Numbered from the stretch's first letter, positions 8,656-18,578 are shown. The stretch is 53,781 bases of DNA from Yoonia sp. (GCF_017854565.1 NZ_JAFMHJ010000024.1:1-53781); one strand, 5' to 3'. Numbers and translations are program-made. The notes: generated by a model not told the origin, from the sequence alone.

Positions 8656-9627
8656 TTAGCCCAGCATCCAGGGCAGTTTATCGAGGTCGACATTGCCGCC
8701 GGTGATCACAACACCGACGCGCTTGCCTTTAAATAATTCAGGGTTTTTGAGGATGGTCGCCAGCGGCACGGCACAGCTGGGTTCCATCACGATTTTCATG
8801 CGCTGCCACGTCAGTTTCATCGCGTCGATGATTTCCTGCTCTGACGCCGTCAGAATATCCGTCACATAGGTGCTGACGAAATGCCATGTCAGGTCTTTGA
8901 GCGGCACCTTCAGCCCGTCCGCAATCGTAACCGGCGCGTCATCGGCAATGATGTGTCCGGCCTTGAAACTGCGATAGGCGTCGTCGGCCTGTTCGGGTTC
9001 GGCTGCGATGATCTGCACTTCGGGGGCAATATTGGACAGGGTCAGGCAGGTGCCCGAAATCATCCCACCACCGCCGATCGGGGCGACCATCATGTCCAGA
9101 CCGTCGGTCTGTTCCATGAATTCACGGCTGCAGGTGCCCTGGCCGGCAATGACGCGCGGATCATTGTAGGGATGGACAAAGTTGCCGCCGGTCTGCGCCT
9201 GCACCTGTGCGAACACTTCCTCCCGCGATGTGGTCGATGGCGCGCATTCGGTGATGATCCCGCCATAGCCGCGTACCGCGTCTTTCTTGGCCTGCGGCGC
9301 TGTGCGTGGCATGACCACATTGCACGGAATTCCGCGCCGCCCCGCAGCATAGGACAACGACAAGGCGTGGTTGCCCGACGAATGTGTGCAGACGCCTTTT
9401 GCTGCGTCTTCCGGGGATAGTCCAAAGACCGCGTTTGACGCACCGCGCACCTTGAACGCGCCCGCTTTTTGAAAGTTCTCGCACTTGAAGAACAGTTCCG
9501 CGCCTGTCAGCGCATTCAAATAGCTTGAGGTCAGGACCGGCGTGCGGTGGATATGAGGTGTGATCCGCGCGTGGGCGTCGATCACGTCTTGATAGGTTGG
9601 GATGTACATGTCGCTATGGTCTTTCAT
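8656..9627 (-). CDS. bhcB: beta-Hydroxyaspartate dehydratase (threonine-dehydratase-like)
   Basis: A 323-residue PLP enzyme of the serine/threonine dehydratase family (fold II). The PLP lysine sits in AGAFKVRGASN, the phosphate-binding glycine loop is PIGGGGMISG, and HSSGNHALSLSYAA is the usual Asn-containing loop. In the cycle it removes water from beta-hydroxyaspartate and yields iminosuccinate. The open frame extends 35 codons further upstream, but the Met at 9627 is the right start: it matches the family N terminus and overlaps the bhcA stop by one base (TGATG), which points to translational coupling. Confidence 0.93.
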   Translation of the reverse strand: MKDHSDMYIPTYQDVIDAHARITPHIHRTPVLTSSYLNALTGAELFFKCENFQKAGAFKVRGASNAVFGLSPEDAAKGVCTHSSGNHALSLSYAAGRRGIPCNVVMPRTAPQAKKDAVRGYGGIITECAPSTTSREEVFAQVQAQTGGNFVHPYNDPRVIAGQGTCSREFMEQTDGLDMMVAPIGGGGMISGTCLTLSNIAPEVQIIAAEPEQADDAYRSFKAGHIIADDAPVTIADGLKVPLKDLTWHFVSTYVTDILTASEQEIIDAMKLTWQRMKIVMEPSCAVPLATILKNPELFKGKRVGVVITGGNVDLDKLPWMLG

Positions 9628-10817
9628 CACGCTGCGTCCTTGAGAGCCAGGCCGGTGCTGTTGCGATAGTAGTCTTGTGCCGCAGCCACGCCAGAGCCGA
9701 GTTGAATATCCAGCCCCAGATCGACCATGCACATTTCGGCTGTGGCCAGACCAGAAAGCGTCATGACATCGGTCAGGCTGCCAAGGTGGCCGATGCGGAA
9801 CACCTTGCCCGCCACTTCGCCCAAGCCGACACCGAATGCCACACCGTATTTGTCGGCGGCGTGGGTCACGATGCTGGTCGCATTGAACCCTTCGGGTGTC
9901 ACAATTGCGCTGACCGTATCAGAATAAAGGTCCGGTGTCGCGGCGCACAGGTTCAGGCCCCATGCATCGACAGCCGCGCGCACACCTGCGGCGATCCGGT
10001 GATGACGGGCAAATACATTGTCCATCCCCTCCTTGAGAAGCGTTTCTGTCGCCAGCAGCAGCCCGTTCATCAGACCGACCGCAGGGGTATAGGGATAGGC
10101 GTTGTTGGCGTAGCCTTTGGTCATGTCGTTGATGTCAAAGAACGTGCGCGGCAGTTGCGCGGTCCTGGTTGCGGCCACGGCCTTTGGGCTGAACCCCAGA
10201 ATGGCAAGCCCGGCAGGCAGCATGAACCCTTTTTGCGAACCCGCAACGGCCACATCGACGCCCCATGTATCGAATTGAAAGTCCATCGAGGCAATCGAGC
10301 TGACACCATCGACGAACAGCAAGGCGGGGTGGTTGGCGGAGTCCATGGCGGCGCGCACAGCGGCGATGTCGGACTTTACGCCGGTCGCGGTTTCGTTGTG
10401 CGTGGCAAGAACGGCTTTGATCTTGTGTTCCTTATCAGCGGCCAGCGCCTCTGCATAGCGGTCAGCCGGGATGCCCTGACCCCATGGTGTTTCTACAATC
10501 TGGACGTTCAGCCCATGGCGCTGGCACATGTCGATCCAGCGGTGACTGAACATGCCGTTGCGTGCGGCAAGAACGGTGTCGCCCGCTGACAGCGTGTTGG
10601 TCAGCGCCGTTTCCCAGCCGCCGGTGCCGGTGGACGGAAAGATAAAGATTTCAGCTGTTTGCGACTTCAGGATCTCTTTGACGCCTGCCCGCGCGGGGTG
10701 CAGTATCTTTCCAAACAACGGTGACCGGTGGTCAATTGTCGGCATGTCGCATGCCTTGCGGATCGCCTCGGGCATGTTTGTCGGGCCGGGAATAAACACA
10801 GGGTTCTGAAAGCTCAT
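9627..10817 (-). CDS. bhcA: L-aspartate:glyoxylate aminotransferase
   Basis: A 396-residue class V aminotransferase related to serine-glyoxylate aminotransferases. The N-terminal NPVFIPGPTNMPE motif and the PLP lysine in VAVAGSQKGFMLPAG are clear. It transfers the amino group from aspartate to glyoxylate, giving glycine and oxaloacetate. I chose the start at 10817 because GGAGG lies 8 nt upstream; two in-frame Met codons lie earlier (10832, 10823) but overlap that ribosome-binding site. It is first in the bhcABCD operon and faces bhcR across the regulatory spacer. Confidence 0.93.
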   Translation of the reverse strand: MSFQNPVFIPGPTNMPEAIRKACDMPTIDHRSPLFGKILHPARAGVKEILKSQTAEIFIFPSTGTGGWETALTNTLSAGDTVLAARNGMFSHRWIDMCQRHGLNVQIVETPWGQGIPADRYAEALAADKEHKIKAVLATHNETATGVKSDIAAVRAAMDSANHPALLFVDGVSSIASMDFQFDTWGVDVAVAGSQKGFMLPAGLAILGFSPKAVAATRTAQLPRTFFDINDMTKGYANNAYPYTPAVGLMNGLLLATETLLKEGMDNVFARHHRIAAGVRAAVDAWGLNLCAATPDLYSDTVSAIVTPEGFNATSIVTHAADKYGVAFGVGLGEVAGKVFRIGHLGSLTDVMTLSGLATAEMCMVDLGLDIQLGSGVAAAQDYYRNSTGLALKDAA

Positions 10818-10879
10818 AGCCATTTCCTCCATTGGGTTGAGCCTGTTTTGGCAGAGGTCGCTCTGGCACTCAATTTTTT

Positions 10880-10894
10880 TGAAATGTTTTTTCA
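10880..10894. promoter_or_regulatory. Candidate BhcR operator 1 (TGAAA-N5-TTTCA)
   Basis: TGAAA TGTTT TTTCA forms a 5-5-5 inverted repeat 63 bp upstream of the bhcA start. The same half-sites recur near bhcR. IclR-type regulators usually bind short dyads of about this size. Binding by BhcR is inferred. Confidence 0.55.
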
Positions 10895-10940
10895 GGGCGG
10901 CTGTATTTCAGAAAAATGTTTATTGTCAGGGGCTTGTATT

Positions 10941-10965
10941 TTTCATAAAGTGAAATGAATTTTCA
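10941..10965. promoter_or_regulatory. Candidate BhcR operators 2 and 3 (overlapping dyads)
   Basis: TTTCA-N5-TGAAA-N5-TTTCA runs from 10941 to 10965. It can be read as two overlapping 15-bp dyads (10941-10955 and 10951-10965) that share the middle TGAAA half-site. The right edge is only 12 bp from the bhcR ATG, so binding here should repress bhcR itself. Confidence 0.55.
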
Positions 10966-10977
10966 AATGTGGAAAAT

Positions 10978-11808
10978 ATGATGGAAAATGATGCCAAACG
11001 TGGGCGTGGGCGCCCCAAGGACTGGGATGACAAGACCGCGCAGAACACAATCAAGTCGCTGGATCGTGCGCTTGAGGTGCTGGTCGCCCTGGGCGAGATG
11101 GATGGCGGCACCCTGTCAGAGGTTGCCGGCGCGTTAGAACAGTCACCCGCAACGGTCTACCGTGTTCTGACCACGTTTCAGGGTCACGGCTTTGTCGATT
11201 TCGACGATCAGAATCAGGTTTGGAACATCGGTGCGACGGCGTTTTTGACCGGTTCGCGGTTTCTGCGCCGGTCGTCACTGGCCGAGCGGGCGCGCCCGAT
11301 CATGCGCGATCTGATGGAAGCAACGGGCGAGACGGCGAACCTGGGGATCGAACGGGACGGGCAGGTCCTGTTCTTGGGGCAGGTTGAAACACACGCGACG
11401 ATTCGCGCCTTTTTCCCGCCGGGCACCGTGTCGGCGATGCATGCCTCTGGCATTGGCAAGGCACTGCTCAGCCGGATGGACGACACCCGCCAGCGGCGCG
11501 TGCTCGCGGCTGGACAGCTTGCGCGGTTTACACCCTATACCTTGACCGACCCCGAGGCGATGATTGCAGATTTGCATGCCGCCAAGCTGCGCGGCTATGC
11601 GATTGATGGGGAGGAACGGAATCTGGGCATGCGCTGTATCGCGGCCCCCGTTTACAACGTCTTCGGCGAAACGGTTGCCGGGATTTCGGTGTCCGGCCCC
11701 ACGACCCGGATCACCGAAGATCGGATTGCGGCGCTGGCCCAGCCGGTGATGGATGCGGCGGCGCGCCTGACGCTGGCGATTGGCGGAAACGGGCGGCCCG
11801 CAGGGTAA
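10978..11808 (+). CDS. bhcR: IclR-family regulator of the beta-hydroxyaspartate cycle
   Basis: A 276-residue IclR-type regulator. The N-terminal winged helix covers about residues 22-85 (TIKSLDRALEVLVAL, then EQSPATVYRVLTTFQGHGFV), followed by the IclR effector domain (GIGKALLSRM, YAIDGEERNLGMRCIAAPVYN). BhcR characterised in Paracoccus responds to glyoxylate and controls bhcABCD; the divergent arrangement here is the same. The frame also allows a GTG at 10969, but two ATG codons at 10978/10981 are more likely starts. It probably binds the TGAAA-N5-TTTCA dyads in the 10818-10977 spacer. Confidence 0.92.
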   Translation: MMENDAKRGRGRPKDWDDKTAQNTIKSLDRALEVLVALGEMDGGTLSEVAGALEQSPATVYRVLTTFQGHGFVDFDDQNQVWNIGATAFLTGSRFLRRSSLAERARPIMRDLMEATGETANLGIERDGQVLFLGQVETHATIRAFFPPGTVSAMHASGIGKALLSRMDDTRQRRVLAAGQLARFTPYTLTDPEAMIADLHAAKLRGYAIDGEERNLGMRCIAAPVYNVFGETVAGISVSGPTTRITEDRIAALAQPVMDAAARLTLAIGGNGRPAG

Positions 11809-11982
11809 ACCCCATTGCCGATGATCCCCATCGCCGATGATCAGGTGTCATGCTGCGCAAAGGGCCCGACTGCCCCCGCAGAAGGGTGTCTTAAAGCGCA
11901 AAGCGGATGATGAAAGTATTGCATGCGGCACCTGATCGACGCTAGGGCTGATACACAAATTCATTAACAGTTGGTAAACAGT

Positions 11983-14900
11983 ATGCATATTTTTCACGTG
12001 GTTCGTCAGGTCGGTATTCGGCAGCGCAGTGTCGTGCCGAAATTTGGGCGGGCCACCGTGCTTGCACTTGTTTTGGCGACAGGGGCTGTCGCCACACTGC
12101 CCGCAGCCGTCACGGCGCAGGATTTGTCGTGGGATACCACAGCAGGCAACACGGTCGTGGATGGCGGCACAGGGAACTGGGATGGCGCCACCGCGAATTG
12201 GACGGGCGACGCAGGTGCAACCAACGAGGTGTGGATTGCCGGAAACACCACGGCATTTGGCGGAACAGCGGGAACTGTCACCGTCGTTGGCACGCAGGAA
12301 ACCGATTACATTACGGTGCAGACCGATGGCTATACGCTGCAAGGCGGTGCGCTGACGTTCAGCGCGACCGGTTCATCAGGCGTCACGGTGGAAACCGGCA
12401 CCACGACGATTGCAACCGACCTGACATCCACCAACGGTTTCAACAAGGCCGGGGAAGGCACGTTGATCTTGTCGGGGACAAATTCGCTTGCCGGGGCGCT
12501 GAACGTATTGCGCGGCGATCTTGTTGCCACGAACGCAGATGCGCTGGCCGATATCAGCAATCTTTACATTCAGGCTCCGGACCTTTCGCCTGTGACTGCC
12601 GATCTGGGTGGTGGCACCGTCAGCATCAGCAACTTCATCGTACAGGGAAACGGGGCGACCGGCATCAGCAATGGCACAGTATCGTTCACCGGTCTGGGCC
12701 AGATAGGCAATGCAATTGTCGACACGACACTAACCGGCACTGGAAATCTGTCTGCAGCCGGTGGCGGTCGGGCGACTTTGAACGCGGTAAACACCTATTC
12801 TGGTACAACAACAATTTCCGCTGCAACACCTTCCAGCTCTGCCAATAATGTAGTCGTTTCTGCAACTGGCGCTATCCGCAACAGCGCGATCATCACGAAC
12901 AATGGCACGCTGAATGTCAACGGTGGCGGCGGCAACGCGATCGGCGATACCGCCACGATCAACAACAGCGGCAACTTCATCCTGACCGGCAGCGATGAAA
13001 CCGTGGGGTCGGTCTTTGGCGCTGGCAATATCAACCTCAACGCCAATACGCTGACGACCGGCGATGCGACCAACGTCGAGATTTCGGGCGTGATTTCGGG
13101 CGCTGGTGATCTGGTCAAGCAGGGCACAGGCACGCTGACCCTGTCGGGAACGAACACCTATGCGGGCGGCACGGCGATCAATAACGGTGTGCTGACGACC
13201 AATAACACGACAGCGCTGGGCACCGGGACCGTTGCCGTCAATGGCGGGACGCTGAACCTTGGATCGGCCTTGACGATTGGCGCGCTGACAGGTGCAGGGG
13301 ATGTGACACTGGGTGCAAACCTGCTGACGACGGGCGGCAACAATGCGTCCACCACCTATGCGGGCGTCTTGTCCGGTACGGGCGGACTGGCCAAGACCGG
13401 CAGCGGCGAGATGACCCTGACCGGGACAAATACCTATAGCGGGGAAACCGCCGTTTTTGACGGTACGCTGACGGCTGGCACTGCGGATGCCTTTGGAACT
13501 GGGGGCACGTTGCGCCTTGGTGGGGGCGATGTCGATCTGGGTGGTTTTACGATCACCAAGAATTCCCTGATCGCGCAGAATGGCACGCTGCGCAATGGCA
13601 CGCTGAATATGACGGCATCCGGTCAGTTCCAGAACGCGACGATCGATGCGGTTCTGACCGGCGTTGGCGGTGTCACCAGTGCCGGTGCCGGAACCACTGT
13701 CTTGTCGGCTGCGAATACCTTTACCGGGGATATCATCGCTAATAGCGGGACGTTCGACATTACAGGGTCCACCGTTTCGACCACCGTCAATATCCGCAAC
13801 AACGGCGCTGGCATCATCGTTCGCGGCAACTCGCTGGCGGATACAGCGGCTGTGACAATTTCGAACAGCGGCGTGCTGACGGTGGCGGCGGATGAGACGA
13901 TCGGGTCACTTGCCAGTGCATCGGCGACGGCTTCGGTCGTGCTGAACGCGGATCTGACGACGGGCGACGCGGGCGATGATATCTTTGCGGGCGTGGTTTC
14001 AGGCGCGGGCGATCTGATCAAGCAGGGCGCTGGCACCTTTACATTAAGCGGGGTCAGCACCGGCACCGGCACGCTGGTCAATAATGCGGGCACTGTCGAC
14101 TTGACCGGCACCTGGGCCGGAGATGTGGACAACACGGCGGCGGGCACATTCACGACGACGGGAACTGTCAGCGGCGCGGTGACGACTGCAGGCATCATGA
14201 ACGCCAATAGCGGCGCCAACCTGAACGGGCTTGTCACCGTGACTGCGGGAACGCTGAATGCCAATGGGGCCCTGTTCAACGCTGGCCTGACGGTTGAAAG
14301 CGGCGGTACGCTTGACCTAGATGCCGACACGGATGTCACTGGCACGGTCAACCTGTCCGGTGCAGTCACCAATACCGGTGGTGGGAACAAGGTGCTTGCC
14401 GGTGGCCAGATCGATGCGGGCGGGACGATTGCGGCCGGTGCCGGAAACACCGTGACGCTTGAGGCGGGCCTGATCGTGGTCGGCAACGGCTACAGCATCC
14501 TGAACGGTGGCGTCATCTATGATGGCGATCTGCGCAACGCGATCACGACCGGCCCATTCACCCTGAGCGGGGCAATGCTGGGCAATGTCTATACCGCAGC
14601 AGGTGCAACGACGCAGTTCACCGCCAATACGAATTTCGGCGGCTTTGATCTTGATGTCGAGGCGGCAACCGCGAATGTCGATATCGACGCCGGTGTCGCC
14701 GTGTCGAATGTGGGCCAGTTCATCAACACCGGCACGACCGATATCGGGGCTGGCGGTAGCCTGACCGCCGTGTCCCTGTCCAACGAAGGTGGCGCGATCA
14801 TCAACCTTGGCACCGATGCGACCCTGACGGGCACCGGAAACACCACCGATAACGCAGGCACCGTCAACGTGGCTGGTGGCGGCGCATTGGTCGAGGTGAC

Positions 14901-17900
14901 AGGCGATTACAACAACCTGACCACCGGGATCGTGAATTTCAACGACGCAGCGGCCAAGGATTTCGACGTGCAAGCCGGTGTCATCACCAATGATGGCACG
15001 CTGAACTTCAACGCAGGCACCACGGTCGTGAATTCCGGTGGCGGCGCGATCCAGAACACCGCGACCGGCGACATCAATATCGCAAATAATGCGACGATGG
15101 ATGCGACGGGTGACACCATCAACAACGCGGGCACCATCGACATGCTGGGGGGCGGGTCGGTCCTTACAGTGGATACGCTGACCAACACCACAGGTGGCAT
15201 CGCGAACGCGCAGGGCGCGCTGAATGCCGATGTGGTCAACACCGGCACCGGCGATTTCAACGCCTTGGGCACCCTGACCGGGATCGGGTCCTTCGCCAAC
15301 GAAGGCACTGCGACATTCGATGTCACCAGCATGGCCATGGCCACGGTTGATAGCCTGACCAATACCACGACCAGCGGAACCGGCACGACAATTGCGACAT
15401 TCGGCACGCTTTACGTGAACGGCGCGATCGAGAACGGTGTCGCGGGTGGCACGGCGGCATCGCTGATCTCCAATAGCTGGAACCTGATCGGCGGCGGGAT
15501 ACTGATCAACCACGCGGGCGCCACGCTGGACTCGGACGCGATCGCCAGCACGCTTGCCGCAACTGATGTGACCAACAACGGCACCATGAACATTCAGGGC
15601 CGTATGGATGTGGACAGCATCACCAACAGCGGCTCCGGGGCGACCTTTATGGTCGTCGGCAATACCTATGGCGGTGGCGCGCCGTCGGGTACGTCGCCTT
15701 CGCCGACGCCGGTCGGGACGTTCCTGAACCAAGATGGCGCCACCATAAACATCACCGACGGCGAGATCGAACTTGCTACATTCACCAACACGTCAGCCGG
15801 AACCGGCACGACCCTTGCCACAGCGGGCGTGCAGGTCGCGGCGACAGGGGTGCTGGATGCCAGCACTGTTGCGAACAACGCGATGGGCACGATCAACAAC
15901 GCCGGGGTGATCCGCGCGACGACGATCACCAATGCCGCGACGCTGACCAATACCGGCACGCTGACGACATTCGCGGCAACAGGCACGGGCATTTCCAACG
16001 TCGCCGGGGCGACGCTCGATAGCACGGGCCGGATCAATGCCGCAGCAAGCGCGGATGCGGCCGCGTTCCTGAATGCCGGAACAGCCAGGGTTTCAGGCAC
16101 TGGCAGCAATGGCATTGTCGGGAACGTGACGAACACGGGGACGTTTACGGCGACCGGCGCTTTGGCCGTTACGGGCGCAGTCGTGAACGCAAACGCCGGT
16201 GTGATGATCACGCAGGCGGGTGACACGACTGTCACAGGCAGTTTGACCAACAACGGCACCGGCACGGGGAATGCGATCACGACGGCGGGTGTGCGGGTGA
16301 ACGCGGCGACGACGTTGCAGGCGCTGGACATCATCAACAATGCCGGCGCGACAATGGCCGTTGCAGGCACGCTGGATTCAACGTCTGGCGCGGTGAACGC
16401 GATCGGCAACGCCGGCACGCTGACAATCGACAGCACCGGCGTGGTGCTGGGTGCGGTGAATAACACCGGTACGCTGATCTCGGTCGGGCAGATCAACGAA
16501 GGTCTGGTGAACACGGGCGGCGCGACGGTCAGCAATCAGGTGCTGGGTGCCATACAGAACAACGCAGCCGGGCAGTTGACCGTTGACGCCGATCTGGCGC
16601 TGAACAGCACGCTGACCAATGCCGCAGGTGGGTTGGTCGATGTGGATGCGGGCACGGTCACCGGGTTGACCACGCTGAACAACGCGGGTCAGGGCGCAGG
16701 CTCCGGGGCAGCTGCTGCCGGGTTCGAGATTGCGGCCAGTGCCGCGGTCAATGCAACCGACGTCGATAACACCGGGACGATGTATGTTGCGGGCACGTTG
16801 AATGCCGCCAATCCGATCACCAATAGCGGCACGCTGACCGCGACAGGCGCGATCAGTGGCGGTCTTGCCAATAGCGGCACCGCAAATCTGGCGGGGATTT
16901 TTGACGGGAATATCGTCAATGATGGCGGCATCACGACCATCACCGCCAATCTGGCTGGCACCGGTGGTGCTGCCAGCGGTAACTTTGACAACCAAAATGG
17001 CGCTGTGATCACGTTGTCGCCTGCGGCGGCGTTTACGCTGGGCACGCTGGACAATGATGCGACGTCGCAGGTCAATCTGAATGGTGGCACGATTGACGGC
17101 GCCGTCACCAACGCGGGCACGGTGATGCAATCGGGCACCGTGACCGGGGCGTTTACGAACAACGGCGTGGTTGACCTTGTCGATGATATCACCGGGGACG
17201 AAGTGCGCGCCCAAGGCGGTCTGATCAGTGCGGGCAGCTACAACCTTGATGTTGATCTGGCCATTGGCACGCAGTCCGCAGATTTTCTCACGATCACAGG
17301 CGCGACGACTGGTAATCTTTTGCTGCAGTTCAACCTGTTGCCCACGACGCCGGGCTTGCTGACCGACGCATTGCTGGTCGTTGATGTCGATGACGCAGCG
17401 GCGAACGACTTCAGCTTTTCCAGCACGGGGCTGGATTTTGATGCCGGTCCGGTGTCGATCTTCGTAGCGCAGCAGGTGCCCAACGGCGATGTTACGATCC
17501 AGACCGGCGCAAGCCTGACCCTTGGGTCGATCCTCGAAGGTGTGGCCCAGCTCGAGGCGTTGACCAGCCAGCAAAGCAGGCGGTTGGTGCCGCACACCGC
17601 TGATATATGCGGGGGCGCCGGCGCATGGGGCCGTGTGGTCGGAGGCGAGGCCACGACGACCGCCACAATCGACAACATGGGCCAGCAGGGCACCGTCGAT
17701 GTGGTTAGCAGCTACAACGGGTTTCAGGTTGGGGCCAATCTGGGCTGTGCCAGTGAACTGGGCGGTTGGGATATGACATATAATGTGCTGGCCGGGATGC
17801 TCAGCGGATCATCGGCGCAGGACATGACCCGTGACGGCACGGCGACGGCGATCACCACCGCGATGGACTTTGACCAGATATACGCGGGTGTCAGTGGCAC

Positions 17901-18504
17901 CGCGACGAATGGTGCCGTTACGGCAGATGTGCAGTTGCGGTTCGCGCAGACCGACTATGACATTGATGACGGGATCGGCACCTATGCTGCGGATCTTGGC
18001 CTGACGGATTCTGCATTTGCGACACAGACGTTCAGCTTTGCAGGAACGCTGAACTACCGGATGCCAGTCGGTCAGAGCGGCTTTGCCGTTGTGCCGGGCG
18101 GTGGCTTGATGTTGGCCAAAACGACGGTTGATGATCTGCGCTTTGCCACGGATCACGTGTTCAGCACCGATGACTATACGACAACGACCGGGTTCGCGGG
18201 CGTGACCGTCAACTATGAAAACGCCAGCGACGACGGCGCCACGACGCTGCATTCCTTTGTTGCCGCTAACTACTACACCAGTCTGAGCGTGGGGCAGAAT
18301 GCATCACTGGTCGAAGCGAGCGGCGCGTCAGCCGCGCTTAGCACATCAGGTGTCGATGGGTACGGCGAGCTGAGCGTTGGCTTTGGCTATAACCAAATCA
18401 TTGATCCAAACCGCCAGTTCAATGCCAGCCTGCGCGCCGATACCCGTGTGGCCGATGGTGTTGAAGGCTACAACCTCGCGCTTGAAATCGGCCTGCGGTT
18501 CTAG
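11983..18504 (+). CDS. Giant autotransporter (type Va) with PATR repeats
   Basis: About 2173 residues. The N terminus has a basic n-region and a hydrophobic core (VLALVLATGAVATLPAAVTAQ), a signal peptide with probable cleavage near residue 42. The passenger (to about 1860) is a low-complexity beta-helix rich in Gly, Thr, Asn and Ala. Its first third holds autotransporter-associated strand repeats such as LSGTNTYAGGTAI and LTGTNTYSGETAV; the middle consists of degenerate NNAGTI/NTGTL-type repeats. I see no Cys in the passenger and no protease motif. About 300 C-terminal residues form the outer-membrane barrel, ending in the expected aromatic residue (EIGLRF). The likely role is surface adhesion or biofilm. 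An upstream TTG (11971) is in frame but the ATG is preferred. Confidence 0.88.
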   Translation: MHIFHVVRQVGIRQRSVVPKFGRATVLALVLATGAVATLPAAVTAQDLSWDTTAGNTVVDGGTGNWDGATANWTGDAGATNEVWIAGNTTAFGGTAGTVTVVGTQETDYITVQTDGYTLQGGALTFSATGSSGVTVETGTTTIATDLTSTNGFNKAGEGTLILSGTNSLAGALNVLRGDLVATNADALADISNLYIQAPDLSPVTADLGGGTVSISNFIVQGNGATGISNGTVSFTGLGQIGNAIVDTTLTGTGNLSAAGGGRATLNAVNTYSGTTTISAATPSSSANNVVVSATGAIRNSAIITNNGTLNVNGGGGNAIGDTATINNSGNFILTGSDETVGSVFGAGNINLNANTLTTGDATNVEISGVISGAGDLVKQGTGTLTLSGTNTYAGGTAINNGVLTTNNTTALGTGTVAVNGGTLNLGSALTIGALTGAGDVTLGANLLTTGGNNASTTYAGVLSGTGGLAKTGSGEMTLTGTNTYSGETAVFDGTLTAGTADAFGTGGTLRLGGGDVDLGGFTITKNSLIAQNGTLRNGTLNMTASGQFQNATIDAVLTGVGGVTSAGAGTTVLSAANTFTGDIIANSGTFDITGSTVSTTVNIRNNGAGIIVRGNSLADTAAVTISNSGVLTVAADETIGSLASASATASVVLNADLTTGDAGDDIFAGVVSGAGDLIKQGAGTFTLSGVSTGTGTLVNNAGTVDLTGTWAGDVDNTAAGTFTTTGTVSGAVTTAGIMNANSGANLNGLVTVTAGTLNANGALFNAGLTVESGGTLDLDADTDVTGTVNLSGAVTNTGGGNKVLAGGQIDAGGTIAAGAGNTVTLEAGLIVVGNGYSILNGGVIYDGDLRNAITTGPFTLSGAMLGNVYTAAGATTQFTANTNFGGFDLDVEAATANVDIDAGVAVSNVGQFINTGTTDIGAGGSLTAVSLSNEGGAIINLGTDATLTGTGNTTDNAGTVNVAGGGALVEVTGDYNNLTTGIVNFNDAAAKDFDVQAGVITNDGTLNFNAGTTVVNSGGGAIQNTATGDINIANNATMDATGDTINNAGTIDMLGGGSVLTVDTLTNTTGGIANAQGALNADVVNTGTGDFNALGTLTGIGSFANEGTATFDVTSMAMATVDSLTNTTTSGTGTTIATFGTLYVNGAIENGVAGGTAASLISNSWNLIGGGILINHAGATLDSDAIASTLAATDVTNNGTMNIQGRMDVDSITNSGSGATFMVVGNTYGGGAPSGTSPSPTPVGTFLNQDGATINITDGEIELATFTNTSAGTGTTLATAGVQVAATGVLDASTVANNAMGTINNAGVIRATTITNAATLTNTGTLTTFAATGTGISNVAGATLDSTGRINAAASADAAAFLNAGTARVSGTGSNGIVGNVTNTGTFTATGALAVTGAVVNANAGVMITQAGDTTVTGSLTNNGTGTGNAITTAGVRVNAATTLQALDIINNAGATMAVAGTLDSTSGAVNAIGNAGTLTIDSTGVVLGAVNNTGTLISVGQINEGLVNTGGATVSNQVLGAIQNNAAGQLTVDADLALNSTLTNAAGGLVDVDAGTVTGLTTLNNAGQGAGSGAAAAGFEIAASAAVNATDVDNTGTMYVAGTLNAANPITNSGTLTATGAISGGLANSGTANLAGIFDGNIVNDGGITTITANLAGTGGAASGNFDNQNGAVITLSPAAAFTLGTLDNDATSQVNLNGGTIDGAVTNAGTVMQSGTVTGAFTNNGVVDLVDDITGDEVRAQGGLISAGSYNLDVDLAIGTQSADFLTITGATTGNLLLQFNLLPTTPGLLTDALLVVDVDDAAANDFSFSSTGLDFDAGPVSIFVAQQVPNGDVTIQTGASLTLGSILEGVAQLEALTSQQSRRLVPHTADICGGAGAWGRVVGGEATTTATIDNMGQQGTVDVVSSYNGFQVGANLGCASELGGWDMTYNVLAGMLSGSSAQDMTRDGTATAITTAMDFDQIYAGVSGTATNGAVTADVQLRFAQTDYDIDDGIGTYAADLGLTDSAFATQTFSFAGTLNYRMPVGQSGFAVVPGGGLMLAKTTVDDLRFATDHVFSTDDYTTTTGFAGVTVNYENASDDGATTLHSFVAANYYTSLSVGQNASLVEASGASAALSTSGVDGYGELSVGFGYNQIIDPNRQFNASLRADTRVADGVEGYNLALEIGLRF

Positions 18505-18513
18505 GGGGCTTTG

Positions 18514-18552
18514 CCGATCATGGGGCGCGCCGACTGTGCGCCCCATGATCGG
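18514..18552 (+). terminator. Strong hairpin after the autotransporter gene
   Basis: A perfect 15-bp inverted repeat (CCGATCATGGGGCGC and its complement) with a 9-nt loop begins 9 bp after the stop codon. No U tract follows, so it may act with Rho or protect the 3' end of the mRNA. Confidence 0.65.
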
Positions 18553-18578
18553 AAAATCGTCACAAAAGGTTCTTGTTG

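Noticed and set aside
14317..15732. Open frame of 471 codons antisense to the autotransporter gene
   Set aside because: It reads the complement of a repetitive, stop-poor, high-GC coding region. The product has no recognisable domain and is rich in Arg, Gly and His, as shadow frames are. Several other long antisense frames in the same gene (13623-14486, 16378-17595) have the same origin.
12400..17200. Short repeats inside the autotransporter considered as a CRISPR or tandem-repeat array
   Set aside because: The repeats are degenerate, in frame and protein-coding, with no constant spacer length, so they are beta-helix repeats.
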